A DNA stretch of 46,219 nt from Ichthyophthirius multifiliis (Eukaryota; Ciliophora; Oligohymenophorea; Hymenostomatida), in contig NW_004086811.1 of NCBI RefSeq assembly GCF_000220395.1, forward strand, positions 1 through 46,219, written 5' to 3'. How positions within the stretch are numbered: position 1 is the first letter of the stretch; the number at the start of each line of letters is the position of its first letter. Under the pieces are notes generated by a model, which had not been told where the DNA came from, did no database searches, and was given only the letters and a program-made list of their open reading frames with translations. This document shows positions 1-12,809 of the stretch, piece after piece. A program made the position numbers and the translations under genes.

Positions 1-299
1 AAATATAAAAATTATTATTATACATTATTATTTTTTTCTCCAAGAAGTTCATTTAAAATATTAATGTATTCTTTATCGTTTAAATTCTATTCTTTTGTTT
101 AAATTAAAATTTTTGAATGCTTATTAATAAATTATTAATATTTTTAATTTTTATTAATTAATGCCTATATTGCAAATAAACTTCTCTATATTACAATATA
201 TCAAAAAATTTAAAAAATATATAAATAAAAGAGTTTATATATAAAAAAAATATATAATATGTTTATATAAACAAAATAATAATTAAATATAATATATAA

Positions 300-331
<32 letters not shown>

Positions 332-1131
332 ATATATATATACATATTTTTTTTAAATATATATACTTTTTTAACAATTAGCGATTCATTAGAAAATAAT
401 TTTTAAATTAAAATTGATAATATAACATTTGGTTATTATTTAGAGCAATCATCTACAAATTCATTTAAATATTATTCTTATTATTTAATTTTTATACCAC
501 CTTCACAAGTTACATCATTAACTAATTTTTTACAAAAATTTCTATTTTTTTATTTTTTATTATTAAATATTTAAAAAAATATTAATTTTAAAAATTAAAA
601 TCAATTATCTATATATTTTTTAAATAAATATATTACAATTCTTTAAAATCTAAATCGTTTTCATTTAATAATTAATACTCATCGTTATTTTAATATTTTT
701 TAACTTTAATTTCTTCTTGTTTTTTTATATTGTTTTATATTTATATTTATTTTTATTATTATATTTATTCATCATTTTATTATATATATTATTATTAATT
801 TTATTTTTAATTTTATTATTATTATTATTATTATTAAGCTACATTTTTTTTCTATAAAAAATTAGGTTTTCCTTATTTTTAATTTAAGCTTTCTTTTTAC
901 TGTAGTTATTGTTCTTATTATGCCCATACTATATTTGTTTATATTTTTAAATATTTTTTTATTTACTGTTTTTTCTCCTTCAATTTTTCTAACTTCTGTT
1001 TTCGTATATTACGATTAACTTAAAATGTTATTATTATAAGAAGGTCCAGTTTATCCAAATGAAGAGTATTCAATTTTTACTCCTTCTGGAGGTTAATCTA
1101 TATTTTTTTTGAATTTATTTAAAAAGGACAT
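1..1131 (-). CDS. Tepsin/MTV1-like AP-4 accessory protein (partial, runs off left edge)
   Basis: Reads leftward from an ATG at 1131 (start MSFLNKFKKN) and leaves the window at base 1. An N-terminal exon of about 55 residues is followed by a Q/N-rich linker (about 900-640), and then a helical block at about 545-380 reading LVNDVTCEGGIKIKQ, followed by FVDDCSKQQPNVILSILIQK. From memory that block resembles the VHS-like domain in the C-terminal half of tepsin and plant MTV1, coat accessory proteins of the AP-4 adaptor at the trans-Golgi. I see no ENTH domain between 1131 and the next gene, so the ciliate protein may have lost it. Exon joins are uncertain (several GTA..TAG introns, one (TA)n-rich near 240-365). 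A coding-like stretch at about 5-150 (INKHSKILIQTKEQ, LNELLGEK) suggests the gene continues. Confidence 0.5.
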
Positions 1132-1314
1132 TTTTTTAATAATTATGTTATTTTTTTTTATATTTTTTATTATTTTATGATTATTAATAAGATATTTAAA
1201 TATATATTTTTTTTTTTTAGAAAAAAAATTATCAATTAATTAATTTTTTTTTTTTCTATTTCATTAATATTTTATACTCTTTTATATTTTAAATATTAAA
1301 TGAATAATATTCAC

Positions 1315-2075
1315 TCATTTTTAGATAATTTTTTAATATTCTTCTTGCGATAATATATCTTTAGTTTATAATTTTGTTTTCTTTCCTATATTAATAATTC
1401 CTAGATATCCTTTACTTTCACACTTTTTTTTATTTATTTAATAAAAATAAAACTAAATAAAAATATGTTTTTACAAAATCTACAACCCAATTAGGATTTT
1501 TAAATAAATTATCATTAAATTCTATTAAAGAACCATCTATAACTCCTCTTATATCATAAATAGTTCCATCTTCGCAAAATATTTCGCCAATAATTTTATT
1601 TTCAGTAGTTTTGACACCTCCTTCTATTTTATTAAAATTCAAATAAATATAATAAAAATTATTCTATTATTATATAACAAAATTTTACTTTTTTTTTTCC
1701 TTTTACTAATTAAGACATTTCGCCTTAATAAACTTTTTCAAACGAAACCTTTTATATACTTTTTTTTAATCTAATTAAATCATGTTCTGGTGCTATTCCA
1801 ATTAAACAAAGCCTTATATTATATTTTATTACTAAAAAGTTATTATATAATTTATATTTTATTTCTATATTTTTTTTAAGAAATAAATATTACTTATTTG
1901 TATGTTAAAATGCATATTAATTTAAACATTAATAGTCTTTTTAATAAATTCTATAAAAACGTACAAAATATCTATCTATATAATTAGAAACTTTTGTTAA
2001 TGTTGTTATTGGAATCATTATTTCTTCATCTTCTTCATTTTATTAATTTTCTATATTTAAATCTTCTTAATCCAT
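1315..2075 (-). CDS. ABITRAM: Abitram (FAM206A/Simiate) family protein
   Basis: Four exons (2075-1894, 1812-1707, 1663-1475, 1422-1315) keep one frame and give 194 residues, close to the roughly 180 of animal Abitram. Family blocks seen: IDRYFVRFY near the N-terminus, LCLIGIAPEHDLI after intron 1, the barrel-sandwich-like core GEIFCEDGTIYDIRG followed by GSLIEFNDNL, and the C-terminal GYLGIINIGK plus LSQEEYQKII. These match the order in human FAM206A (DRYFTRWY, ICVITLAESH, CSDGEEYTV, RLMEVNENIL, GYIAVVLPK). In vertebrates the protein is linked to actin and transcription regulation; its basic role in protists is unknown. Intron 2 (1664-1706) was chosen because it keeps phase and is the least certain of the three. 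The final TGA is at 1315-1317. Confidence 0.85.
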
Positions 2076-2257
2076 TATTTATTTTTATATTTTATTTATA
2101 TTTTTAATTTAATTTAATATTTTTAAATTAAATAAAAAAAACAAATATTAACTTTTATAAAAAAAAAAAATCATTTAATAAAAAAAAAATTATAAATAAA
2201 AAAAAATAAAAAAAATTTTAAAAATAAAAAATAAAAAATAAACAAGAAAAAAAAAAA

Positions 2258-2761
2258 ATGGGAAATACACAAGGAGAAAATCCATGCAATTTTACGCCTT
2301 AAGAAATGAAAAAGCTTTATAAAAGTTTCAAAAGAATGGACAAAGATAAATCTGGAGATTTAGATATTGAAGAATTTTTGAGTCTCCCAGAATTAAACTA
2401 AAATCCTTTAGTAAGAAGGGTTGTTATGATTTTTGATAAAAATAAAGATGGAAGTATAAGTTTTGAGGAATTTATTACTGGACTAAGTTCATTATATTCA
2501 AATGATGAGGAGGCAAAACTTAAATTTGCTTTTAAAGTTTATGATATTGATGGAGATGGTTACATATCAAACGGTGAATTATTTTAAGTTTTAAAAATGA
2601 TGGTTGGAAATAATTTAAACGATGTTTAACTTTAACAGTTAGTTGATAGAACTATTATTAAAGCTGATGAAGATTTTGATGGAAGGATTTCATTTAATGA
2701 ATTTAAAAAAATGGTTAAAGATCTTGATGTAGCTAATAAATTAACTTTATCTTCTATTTGA
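2258..2761 (+). CDS. CNB: Calcineurin B, Ca2+-binding regulatory subunit
   Basis: Intronless, 167 residues, the normal size for calcineurin B. Four EF-hand loops are visible: [12 protein letters not shown] (about residues 28-39), [12 protein letters not shown] (60-71), [12 protein letters not shown] (97-108) and [12 protein letters not shown] (138-149), with Asp at loop position 1 and Glu at 12 in all four. The protein starts MGNTQGEN, a good N-myristoylation signal as in calcineurin B. It binds Ca2+ and activates the calcineurin phosphatase A subunit. TAA is used for glutamine throughout; TGA at 2759-2761 is the stop. The start is preceded by an A-only run, typical here. Divergent to the Abitram gene, whose start is 183 bases away. 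Confidence 0.95.
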
Positions 2762-3363
2762 AAATAACAAAAAAAAAAAAATTTAACAATTCGCATATGA
2801 GTTATTAATTTTATTATTATAATTTTTTTATTTTTTATAATCTATTCTTATTTTTATTATTTGAATATAAATTATGGATGAATTATATATATTTTTTTTA
2901 ATAATATTACTAAAAAATTATTAAATAATATATATTATTGTAATGTCTCTTATGTTTATGTTTATATTTATTTTTATTATTTTGTATTGTATATTTTTTT
3001 TCATTTAAATATAGAAAAAAAAAAATATTAAATTAAATTAAATTAAATTAAATTAAATTAAATTAAATTAAATTAAATTAAATTAAATTAAATTAAATTT
3101 TAATATAAAATATTTTTATATTTATTTATTTTAATTTTCACTTTTTTTAAATAATCAGGTTATAAAATTTTTTAAAATTAATAAATATATTTATCTTTAT
3201 AATTATAAAATTTTTTATTAATATATTTAAATTATTTTAAAATAATGTTTTTTTTGATATATATTAATATTTTTTTTTTTTATATAAAAATTTTATATTT
3301 TTTTATTAATAATTAAACTAAAAATTAATTAGAATAATTTTTCTATTTTAATATATTACTTTC
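2762..3363. other. Intergenic, convergent gene ends
   Basis: About 600 bases between two genes that end toward each other (calcineurin B and the WD40 gene). It holds homopolymer A/T runs and the pentanucleotide repeat listed separately. No coding signal or RNA gene seen. Confidence 0.6.
3027..3099. repeat. (AAATT)n pentanucleotide tandem repeat
   Basis: About 14-15 near-perfect copies of a 5-base AAATT/TTAAA unit, read directly. It lies between convergent gene ends. No function is inferred; the length is likely polymorphic between strains. Confidence 0.95.
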
Positions 3364-4774
3364 TCATACATAACTTATAACAAAAGGACTAAAATCATCT
3401 CCAATAGCCACCAATCTTTTAAATTATTATTAAATAATAAAAAAAAAAAAATACTTTGTGCTTTTATCATTTATTTTCATAGATCTAACTACTCCTTTAC
3501 TCATAGCCCCAAATCTTTAATAAAAAATTAAAATTATTTTTATTAATTATAATAAAAAAAAACCCATATAAAGATTTTCCATGATCATTTTCAAAACAAA
3601 GAATATTTCCATCTCCACATCCTGCAAGAGTTAAATTATAAATAGTTTATAAACAATAAACCATATCAGTAGCTTTCATAGTTGATAACTATTTAAATCC
3701 GCTTTAAATATCAGTAATTTTAATAGATTTATCTGCACTTCCAGTAACAACTATTATTTATTTTAAATTATAAAAAATTATTAATTAAATATATTAATAC
3801 TTTATCCTGATAAATTTTATTCAAGTGCATTGATTGCACCATGATGTATCTATGTATTATTAACAACTTTATTAGTTCTCATATCTTAGAAACTTATTGC
3901 ACCATCCTTTAAATATTTAATATATATATTTTATTTTATATAATTAAAAACAAAAAAATACATTCAATCCAGCAGAAACTATATAATTATGATTAGATCC
4001 ATCTGAATATAACAATATTTAAGAAACAGCTCCTTTGTGTATTTTTGAAGATTTTATGGCTGTTCCTGTATTAATATCCCAAAAAGCAATTGTTCCTGTT
4101 TTATCTCCACTCACAATTAATGAATTATTCCATGCAAAATCAAGTACTGCGTCTTTATGTGGACCAAATAATCTTATTGCATTTTACTTTGTATTTAAAT
4201 CCCTATATGTATATTTGTTTTAATATATTTTTAAAAAAATATATTTTTACCAAATATATAAAGTACAATCATAAGAAGAACTTACACAAATATTATTTTC
4301 ATCTATTAATACTTTAGTAACACTCCCTCTATATATTTATTATATTAATATTTTTGTTTTTATATCTAAAAATAAATACTCATGTCCTTTAATATGATCA
4401 CATTTTACAGCTCCTCTATCCCATAAACATAATTAACTATCCATTCCTGCAGATATGATTCTTCCGTCAGTTAAATATTTTACACTAGTAACCCATTCTG
4501 TATGCCCATATTTTTTTGCATAAAGTTCTCTTCTGTATGAATTTGTTGAACTTTTTTTTATATATTAAAATATTTGATTTTTTTTTTTTTTTTATGGAAA
4601 CATATTATATTCTCTAAGTCCATGATCTGCTGAACCTGTTACTAACCAATCCCCTTATATATCTAAACAAAAAATACCTCGACCGTGTCCGGGTTCTAAT
4701 GGTTAATCTGAAATGGGACCGTCTATCCATTATTATAATAAATTTTGGTTTGGGACTTAATTATTTTTGTGCAT
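3364..4774 (-). CDS. WD40-repeat protein
   Basis: Starts at 4774 (MHKNNQVPNQNLLQQWIDGP) and ends at the TGA at 3364-3366 (SPFVISYV). Several short GT..AG introns interrupt it, e.g. one ending just before SSTNSYRRELYAKKYGH and one just before LVAIGDDFSPF. WD40 blades recognised by their GH...D...LW/F spacing include GHGRGIFCLDIQGDWLVTGSADHGL, split here as GHGRGIFCLDIQ and GDWLVTGSADHGL, then DGRIISAGMDSQLCLWD, HKDAVLDFAWN with SGDKTGTIAFWD, HKGAVSQILLY, HHGAINALEQ with VTGSADKSIKITD, and GCGDGNILCFE. This is enough for a single seven-bladed propeller of about 400 residues. No other domain is seen, and I cannot assign it to a named WD40 family. Probably a protein-interaction scaffold. Confidence 0.8.
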
Positions 4775-5135
4775 TTTATAATTTTTTTTCTTTTAATTTT
4801 TTAATATGATATTATTAATTTAATTATTTGCATATTTTTTTTTTTTGTGGTAAATCAACATTTATTAAAATAAACATGAATCAATTCATTTTTATAAAAT
4901 CTAATAAAATCATATTAATTATTATTAATATTACTTCATTTTTTTAATAAGTAACTAAAATACTATTATTATCATTAATAAACTTTAGTTTATATAATAA
5001 AATTTAATAAATAAAAAGTTTAATATTTTTTTAGTATTAAATATATAAAATATCTAATTTATTAATAATATAAAATAATATTGTATTTTTATTTTTATTT
5101 TTTTTATATCTTATTTATCTTTTCATTTAGTAAAC
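4775..5135. other. Intergenic
   Basis: About 360 bases between two leftward genes. Very AT-rich and stop-free by chance in several frames. It must contain the 5' region of the WD40 gene, but no conserved element is recognised. Confidence 0.5.
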
Positions 5136-6361
5136 TCATAACTCTTTTTACATCTATTCTTAATTAATAACTTTTTACAAAAAACAGTCATAAGCTTCAT
5201 TATTAATAATTAATTGAAGGTTTTAAAATCGAAATTTATTTATAAATTAATTATTATTAATCTATATTTATCTAAATCATTATTTGAAAATATATTATCA
5301 CAATATTATAAAATATTATATAAATAATTTTAATTAAAAAAAATCATAATCTTATTCCTCAAGTGTTCCAAAAATATCAAAAACATCATAATTAATTAAA
5401 TTTTTTAATATAACAAATCATCAATATTTTTATTTTTTGTTGATTCCGATATTCTTTATAATTTAATATATATAATAATAATAATTACTTATTTAAATAA
5501 ATTGATTCATAATAAATTTATTGCTAAACTTTTATTTATTTAATATAATAATTATTACATAAATAACATTTTCTCTCTCATAATTTATTTTAGAATTCAG
5601 TATATATAAATTCATATAATTATTATTATTACTTATTTTAAAAAATGCCCACTTATTATTTTGATATACTTAACATTATTTTAGATTATAATTTATGTAT
5701 TTTTTTATAAAACTTTTTTTATTAATTTTTATATCTAGAAAATATTTCAGTTTATTATATTAATAGAAGGGAGTTGATATTACATAGTATTTATGCCATT
5801 CCTTTTTTCTAAAATATAGATTTACCAATTATCTTTAAATTGTTATGAAAAAAATATTATATATTTATTTTAAGTAATTAAATATTAGCTATTGTGTATT
5901 GATAAATTCTACTATACGGATTTTCTAATTATTTTATCATTTAATCTAAATTAAAATTAGAATAGTTTAAATATATTATTTTTATGAACAATATACAATT
6001 TTTTTTTTAATAATAAATATATAGTATTAGGGTAACAATTTATGTATATTAATTAGTTCAATATTTTAGTTTATTGAATATTTTGTTTTTAAAATTATAA
6101 AGCTTATTTATATCCTCATATTTAAAATAAATAAATCTTCGATTTTTTAAAATATTAAATGTAACCTTTTTCATAAACTGGAATGAAGAATTGTTAAATA
6201 TACCAACAAAATAAAATCGACAGCATATAAAATAATTTTCACTAACAAATAAAAAAAATCATTTAAAATAAATAATTTTTACAATTTGAGGTATTTTCCC
6301 TTTTTCGATATTTAATACATGAGTTCCGAATAAACAGCAAAAAATACATATTTATTTCCAT
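5136..6361 (-). CDS. Unresolved multi-exon gene, possibly DENN-domain-like
   Basis: Coding-looking segments on this strand with higher G+C than the flanks, joined by introns I could not place with certainty. Segment 1 (about 6400-6060) reads DGNKYVFFAVYSELMYQI, a GTAAAA..GTTAG intron, then FENYFICCRFYFVG and FMKKVTFNILKNRRFIYFK. Segment 2 (about 6075-5930) reads IELINIHKLLPQYYIFIIKK followed by KIVYCSQKQ. The last segment (about 5240-5136) reads NNEAYDCFLQKVINQEQMQK and ends at a TGA at 5136-5138. Segments 1 and 2 recall the upstream and central DENN modules of Rab guanine-nucleotide exchange factors, but this is a weak resemblance from memory. The start is not fixed; an ATG at 6361 is one option and one at 6320 another. 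It follows PARG in the same direction. Confidence 0.4.
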
Positions 6362-6509
6362 CTTAATTTTTATTCGTATAAATAAAAATGTTTTTCTACG
6401 ATTATAGTTTTTAAATGTAAAATTTTTATATTAAATTTTAATTTATTTTATTTAATTTTTTTGTGAAATTTTTATATATTAAAAAAAAAAATTACGATAA
6501 AAATTTTAT

Positions 6510-7775
6510 TCATTTATTACTAAATTTTTAAAAAATAAATCCAAATAAATCAATTTATTTATAAAAACTTTAATATTCTTTTATACAATTAATAATATTT
6601 CCCGCACACTAACCCTCCAGTAACTCGATAATCCCCTCCATATCCTTCAACTTCTCATTTTAAAAAGTACAATAAACCATATCTCTTCCTTACATACAAC
6701 AAGCAATCCACTAAATAATAAATTTTAATTAAACATCGCCTTAAAAAGCCCCACATCCCCAATTTCCAGTAACTATCTTACACTCTTTAGGTGTAAATTA
6801 ATTAACTTAAAATCCTGTCAAGGCTTTTACTAATTCTCTATACAAAGGCCCATTTTAATATTACATTTATAGAATTTTTTTCTAAAAAAATAAAGCATCA
6901 ATTGCAACTATCCTTGTAGTTTTTCTTAAATCAACATAATTTTTATCAAAAGCGAAACTTTCTGCATAACCTGTATATTCTGAATATCTCATTGCATTTA
7001 TGATAAGAATAGCTTCTTAGTCTTCTATTTATTCACATATTTATGTAGTTATTAACAATTCCGGGTGTGTTACAAACATTATTTCTTCCTAAACACGTCC
7101 TGAATCTAAAACACCACCCCCAATAGATTGATTAGAAAAATCTATTTATATAGAAAAGTCGTCAGTAAAATTTTCGATTTTTTTATCTGTGAATATTTAA
7201 ACTTTATTATTCAGTTTTGTATTTGTCAATTCTTAATCTTATTTATATTGGAGTCTAATTATTGTAATTTCTTCATTTAAATTTTGGTATTCCAAAATAC
7301 GTTTAAAATAATTATATAGACATTTTAGTTTTTCTATTTTTGTTTAATTTCTATGATTGTCTTCGTACCATATTATTAATGAATGGTATTTTTCATGGTC
7401 TATTGTACAAAAAAACATGTTTGCGAGGACAGTTGCTATTTATAATCTTGTTAATGTTATTGGTTTTGGATCATATTTTTTTAGTTTGTAGTCTAGGGTT
7501 AATATATTTTCAATTTTTAAGCTTAACGCAGCTAACTGAGGAAGAAATTCATTTAAAAAATAATCTTTTGGTTCGTTTTGCGATATTTGTATATAAAAAT
7601 TTTTAATGTTTTAAATATTATTGAAATTTAGATGTGGTATTTGTTTAAGGAGATTCTCAAAATCTTATACAAATATATTTATGTTTTGATAATGATTTTC
7701 CTGTATTTTAATTAAGAATGGCTTATATATTTTTTCCCAGTCATTTTAATTTTAAAATGATATTATTTTATTCAT
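6510..7775 (-). CDS. PARG: Poly(ADP-ribose) glycohydrolase
   Basis: Single open frame without introns, 421 residues, essentially the catalytic core only. The PARG signature is intact at about residues 221-236: IGGGVLDSGRVQEEI, including the two adjacent catalytic glutamates after the Gly-Gly-Gly loop. Flanking blocks match animal PARG: VLANMFFCTIDH (LANAFFCTF in human), YSEYTGYAESF (human YSEYTGYAETY, whose first Tyr packs on the adenine), IVAIDALFF, and VTGNWGCGAFQGDVQLK (human ATGNWGCGAFGGDARLK). The enzyme cleaves ribose-ribose bonds of poly(ADP-ribose) after DNA damage. It lacks the long disordered N-terminus of animal PARG. Start MNKIISFQ at 7775, stop TGA at 6510-6512. Confidence 0.95.
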
Positions 7776-8192
7776 TTTTTCAATTTTTTAAAAAAAGAAT
7801 TAATTATAAATTAATTAATATTAAAATAAAAATAAATTTGTATTAATTTAAGAATTATAATATTTTAAATATTATATATATTATTGGATAATATAATAAA
7901 TTTTAAATAAATATTATTTATGATATAATTTTTTTTTTTTTAGATTATTAATATTTATTTTATCGTTGTCTTTTTATTTTTATAAAGTATAAAATAAAAA
8001 GTCTAAATTAATTTTCTTTTTTAATTATAAAATAGTTAAAATAATAATATTTTGAAAAAAAAAAAATATAAAAATAAAAAAAAATACTATTATTACTAAA
8101 AAAAAGCCAAAAATAATTTATATAAAACATATATATATTTTTTTTTTATAATATATTATATTTTAAAAAATAAAATAAAAAAAATAGAAAAT
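7776..8192. other. Intergenic, divergent promoters
   Basis: About 420 bases between the starts of PARG (leftward) and NAP1 (rightward), so it should hold both promoters. Only A/T runs are visible. No TATA or other motif can be singled out in this composition. Confidence 0.5.
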
Positions 8193-9264
8193 ATGTCAGC
8201 ATAAGTAATATAAATATATTTATGTATATATATTAAATAAAAAGGAAGCAGCTGCCGAATAAAAGGACAACGAATCCATCGAAAAGACTGTCGAAGAACA
8301 AATTGAAGAAGCCTTAAAGGAACTTCCTTTAGGTGAAAAAGTAAGAGCAGTGGCAATAAACGCTCATTTATAAGAAAAAAAAACTTTAGATGCCGAACTC
8401 TAAAAGAAATTATAATAATTAAAGTTCGAATATGAATAATTATCTAAGCCAATATATGTTAGAGTAAGAATTTATATATTAAACACATTAATTTATCTAT
8501 TTTTTTAAATAAAAAAGACCCAATAATTAGTTGAAGGAGCCATTCCAACTGATGAAGAGCTTTCTAATTTATAAAAATACTTAAAAGAAGGTGAAAATGA
8601 TAAATTAGACGAAGAAAAGAGTCAAGCAAAACCTTTGAACGAATATTGGTTGAAGGCCATGTGGGAAAACGATATATTAGCCGTCGAAATAAAAGAATAA
8701 GATGCAGAACCTTTAAAATCTTTATTAAAAATCGAATATAATCCTATATCTACAACTTTAGTTGAAGTAATTTTCACTTTTGGACCTAATGATTATTTCA
8801 CAAACACTGTTCTTAAAAAGATTGTTGAATTAGATGAAGATGATGAACCTGTGAAAACTACAGGAACCAAAATTGAATGGAAGGAAGGAAAAAATACAAC
8901 TATTAAAATTACTAAAAAAACTTAAAAAATAAAAAAACTAGGTGCTAAAAGAGTCGTTGAAAAAGAAACTAAAGTAGAATCATTCTTCAATTTCTTTGAT
9001 GATTCTGAACCTTTGAAAGATTAAGATAAGGAAGATGCTGAAGAAGATTAAGATTTCGATAATGATAGACTAAATATTGATTTTGATATCTTTAAAACCC
9101 TTGTTGATGAAATCATTCCTTATTCTCTTGAATATTATTTGGGAGTTTAAAAAGGAGGATACGATGATGAAGATTAAGATGAAGGAGAATCTGAAGAATA
9201 AGAAGCTCCTCTTGCTGGTAAATAAAAAAGAAAAGGAAGTGGTAGTAGTGGTGGAAAAAAATGA
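8193..9264 (+). CDS. NAP1: Nucleosome assembly protein 1 family histone chaperone
   Basis: Three exons: 8193-8204 (only MSAQ), 8245-8463 and 8518-9264; 325 residues. The NAP fold is recognisable: the N-terminal helix ending KKLQQLKFEYEQLSKPIYVR, LNEYWLKAMWEND, then LLKIEYNP, FTFGPNDYFTNTVLKK (human NAP1L1 FYFEPNEYFTNEVLTK), GTKIEWKEGKN, and ESFFNFFDDSE. The tail is acidic (DDEDQDEGESEEQ) and ends in a short basic Gly/Ser stretch. NAP1 binds H2A-H2B and H1, shuttles histones and promotes nucleosome assembly. The first exon codes four residues only; its intron (8205-8244) is 40 bases. The ATG lies in an A-rich context and TGA is at 9262-9264. Confidence 0.95.
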
Positions 9265-9420
9265 AAAAATAAATAAAATTATTTTTATAAATTTTTTTTT
9301 TTTAATATATTGTGTTTTTATTTTTTTTAAAAGTCATTATTTTATTTTAAATTATTAATTTATATATTTTATAATATATTACATTTATATATATAATAAA
9401 GTAATTTTAATTTTTTATCC

Positions 9421-10985
9421 TCATATTACAAAATATATATTTAATTTTTATATTTTATTAATTAATTTTTTTATATATATTATTTTAATGTTTTTCATTT
9501 ATTATTCTTTTAAGTAGTTTATAAATATATTTAATTTAAAATAGAATTTTTTAAAAAATAATTCTTTATATGACTTAATAAAAAATTCTTAAAGATAAAT
9601 CTCATAATTCAAATAATATTCTTCTTTTTTTTTTATATATATTTATAAAATTTTGTTTACTTTAGATATATTTTTCTCTTTATTTATCTATTAAAACTCA
9701 TTATTATCAGAATTAAATGTCTTATCATTATAATAATTTAATTAATCATTTATTTTTTATTAATATTGATCTGACTCTTATTCGCTTTCATCGTATTCAA
9801 CTTTTATCGAAAAAAACTATTATTCATTATTAGTTTAGTTTATTTCTTTTTTTATTGTATTTTTTTAAATATTAATCATTAAATATAAATTAGTCATTAA
9901 CATAATATATATTTTTAAAAAAATTGAGATATTTTTACCATTATTTTATATTTTCTAATTTTTATACTAATATCTTTTTTTTTAAATCATACATTTATAT
10001 TTAAAACGAAATATTTGTTTTACTTTTGTTTTATTTTTTCTAGAACATTATTAACCCATTCATTATTATAAGAATCTTTACTTTGTTTCGAACACCATTC
10101 TTTATAACTAATTTCTTAAATAAATCCTTTTTTCGAATTACTAATTCCATAATCACTAAATCCTTTTTTTTAAATATCTTTGATCAGGTTTATTATAGTA
10201 CTTATAGATGATCCAATTTTCGTTTACAAATATTCTGCTACTTAGTATTTATTCCTTTTTTTTTAGCAATAATGGAAATCCCAAAAGCTTACTATTGCTT
10301 GTTATTCTTCTAATGTGTAAGAATAAATTTTATTTTTACCTAGATTTTTACTTTTTTTATAAATTGTATTTAAATCATTATTATTTGAATATATTTAAAT
10401 ATCTATTTTGTTCTAATCAATTTCTTAAGTATTATTCAATTTATTATTTTATTATTATAATTATTGATTATTATTATTATTTACATTCTAACTGTTTTTT
10501 TAAATATTGATATTAGTGTATGTATATTAATTACTATTATTATTAAAATTATTATTATAATTATTTTTTATATTATTATTATTAACATTAATATTATTTA
10601 TCTTTTCCTATTAATAAAAAAATATATAAATATAAAATTTTATACTATTATTTCTATTTGAAATATTATATAAACATTTTTTAATTGCCTTCTCTTCTTC
10701 TTTTTATTCAAGATTTTAGGATAATTAATCTTTTTCAATTTTTTTATATTTTTTATATTTCTTTATTATCTTTTGGTTTAAAATTAATTTACTTTTCAAT
10801 AGAACAAAAAAGTTATCGATTTCGTCTTATAGTTGCCTTTAAAGGCAATCCAAATATTCATAATATTATGCTTTTTCTTCTTTTTAAGCAGAATCTTTTA
10901 TTCTATTCTAATAATCTATGAAAATATAGTTTACTGAATTTTATAATGTTTTAATATTTCTTTAAATTTGTGTTGCCTAATTCAT
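9421..10985 (-). CDS. Unidentified protein: coiled coil, Asn/Gln linker, conserved-looking C-terminal block
   Basis: Starts at 10985 (MNQATQIQRNIKTLQN). The first about 120 residues are helical and charged (DCLQRQLQDEIDNFF), then comes an Asn/Gln-rich linker of roughly 100 residues. Next is a compact, less biased block: YTLEEQQAIVSFWDFHYC, RNKYQVAEYLQTKIGSSIST, GFSDYGISNSKKGFIQEISY, EWCSKQSKDSYNNEWVNNVL. The Trp/aromatic-helix pattern is loosely Myb- or HTH-like, but I do not recognise the family. An intron starting GTAAAACAAATATTTC near 10020 is needed to pass a TGA; beyond it an acidic exon (VEYDESEQESDQYQQ) runs on. The end is uncertain: the frame stays open to a TGA at 9421-9423 but may stop earlier. 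It converges on NAP1. Confidence 0.6.
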
Positions 10986-11542
10986 TTTAATTGTTTTTTA
11001 TTAAATGATATATTTTATACAAAGATTTTTATTAAATTTTTGTATTATATAATAATAATTATATATATAATTTTTATTTTAATAATATAAAAAATAGACC
11101 TATTTGAATTGTTATTATATTTTTCTACAATATAAAAAAATTATTTTATAATTGATTAAAATATTATAAAAAGCCAGAATAAACACTTTTTTTATATTTA
11201 ATATTACAATCAATTTTATAATTTATTATTATTAATTTTTAATTTATTTTATTTATAAATCAAATAAAATAAAAAAGCTTATATTTATTTTAACTAATAT
11301 AAAATATATTTATTATCGAAAAATCACAAAATTTTACTCTTAAATAAAATTTAAATATAAATTATATATTTATATTGATACTTAATTTTAAATTCCATTT
11401 GTATTTTTTTTATATTGAAAAAAATAAATAAACAAATTAAGATATACAAATAAATTATTAATAAAAGTCATATTATTGAATCATATTTTTTTATAATCAA
11501 TTGAAAAAAAAAAACCAAATAAATAAAAAAAAAAAATATCAA
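10986..11542. other. Intergenic, divergent promoters
   Basis: About 560 bases between the start of the leftward unidentified gene and the start of TPI. Only A/T runs and scattered ATTATA motifs; no gene seen. Confidence 0.5.
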
Positions 11543-12418
<876 letters not shown>

Positions 12419-12809
12419 ATTAAATATTTAAAATAAAATATTTATTTATATATTTTATAGATATTTTAATTATTTTTTATATTTAAGAAATAAAAATAAT
12501 ACATATTTATAGATCTTTTACAATTTTTTATTTTAAATTAAAAATACTTTTTTATTTATATAAAATAAATAAAATTTATATTAAAAGTTTTAAATATATT
12601 TATTTTTATATATATTATTACTATATTTTTATACAATTTTTTTTTTTTAAATTAATATCTTTTTAATTAAATATTTATAAAAACACAAATAATTAAATAA
12701 ATGTTTATTATTATGTATTTTATTTTTGAAAGTTTATAATTTCCATGTTTTACTGGTAATACAGTTAAAAAAATAAGATAGAATACATATAAATATGTAA
12801 TATTGTTTT
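12419..12809. other. Intergenic, convergent gene ends
   Basis: About 390 AT-rich bases between the 3' ends of TPI and the leftward gene at 12810-13329. Nothing else seen. Confidence 0.5.

Noticed and set aside
7340-7606. Rightward ORF rich in Leu/Phe
   Set aside because: Antisense of the PARG N-terminal region, which is firmly identified on the other strand.
8156-8356. Leftward hydrophobic ORF
   Set aside because: Antisense of the NAP1 first exons.
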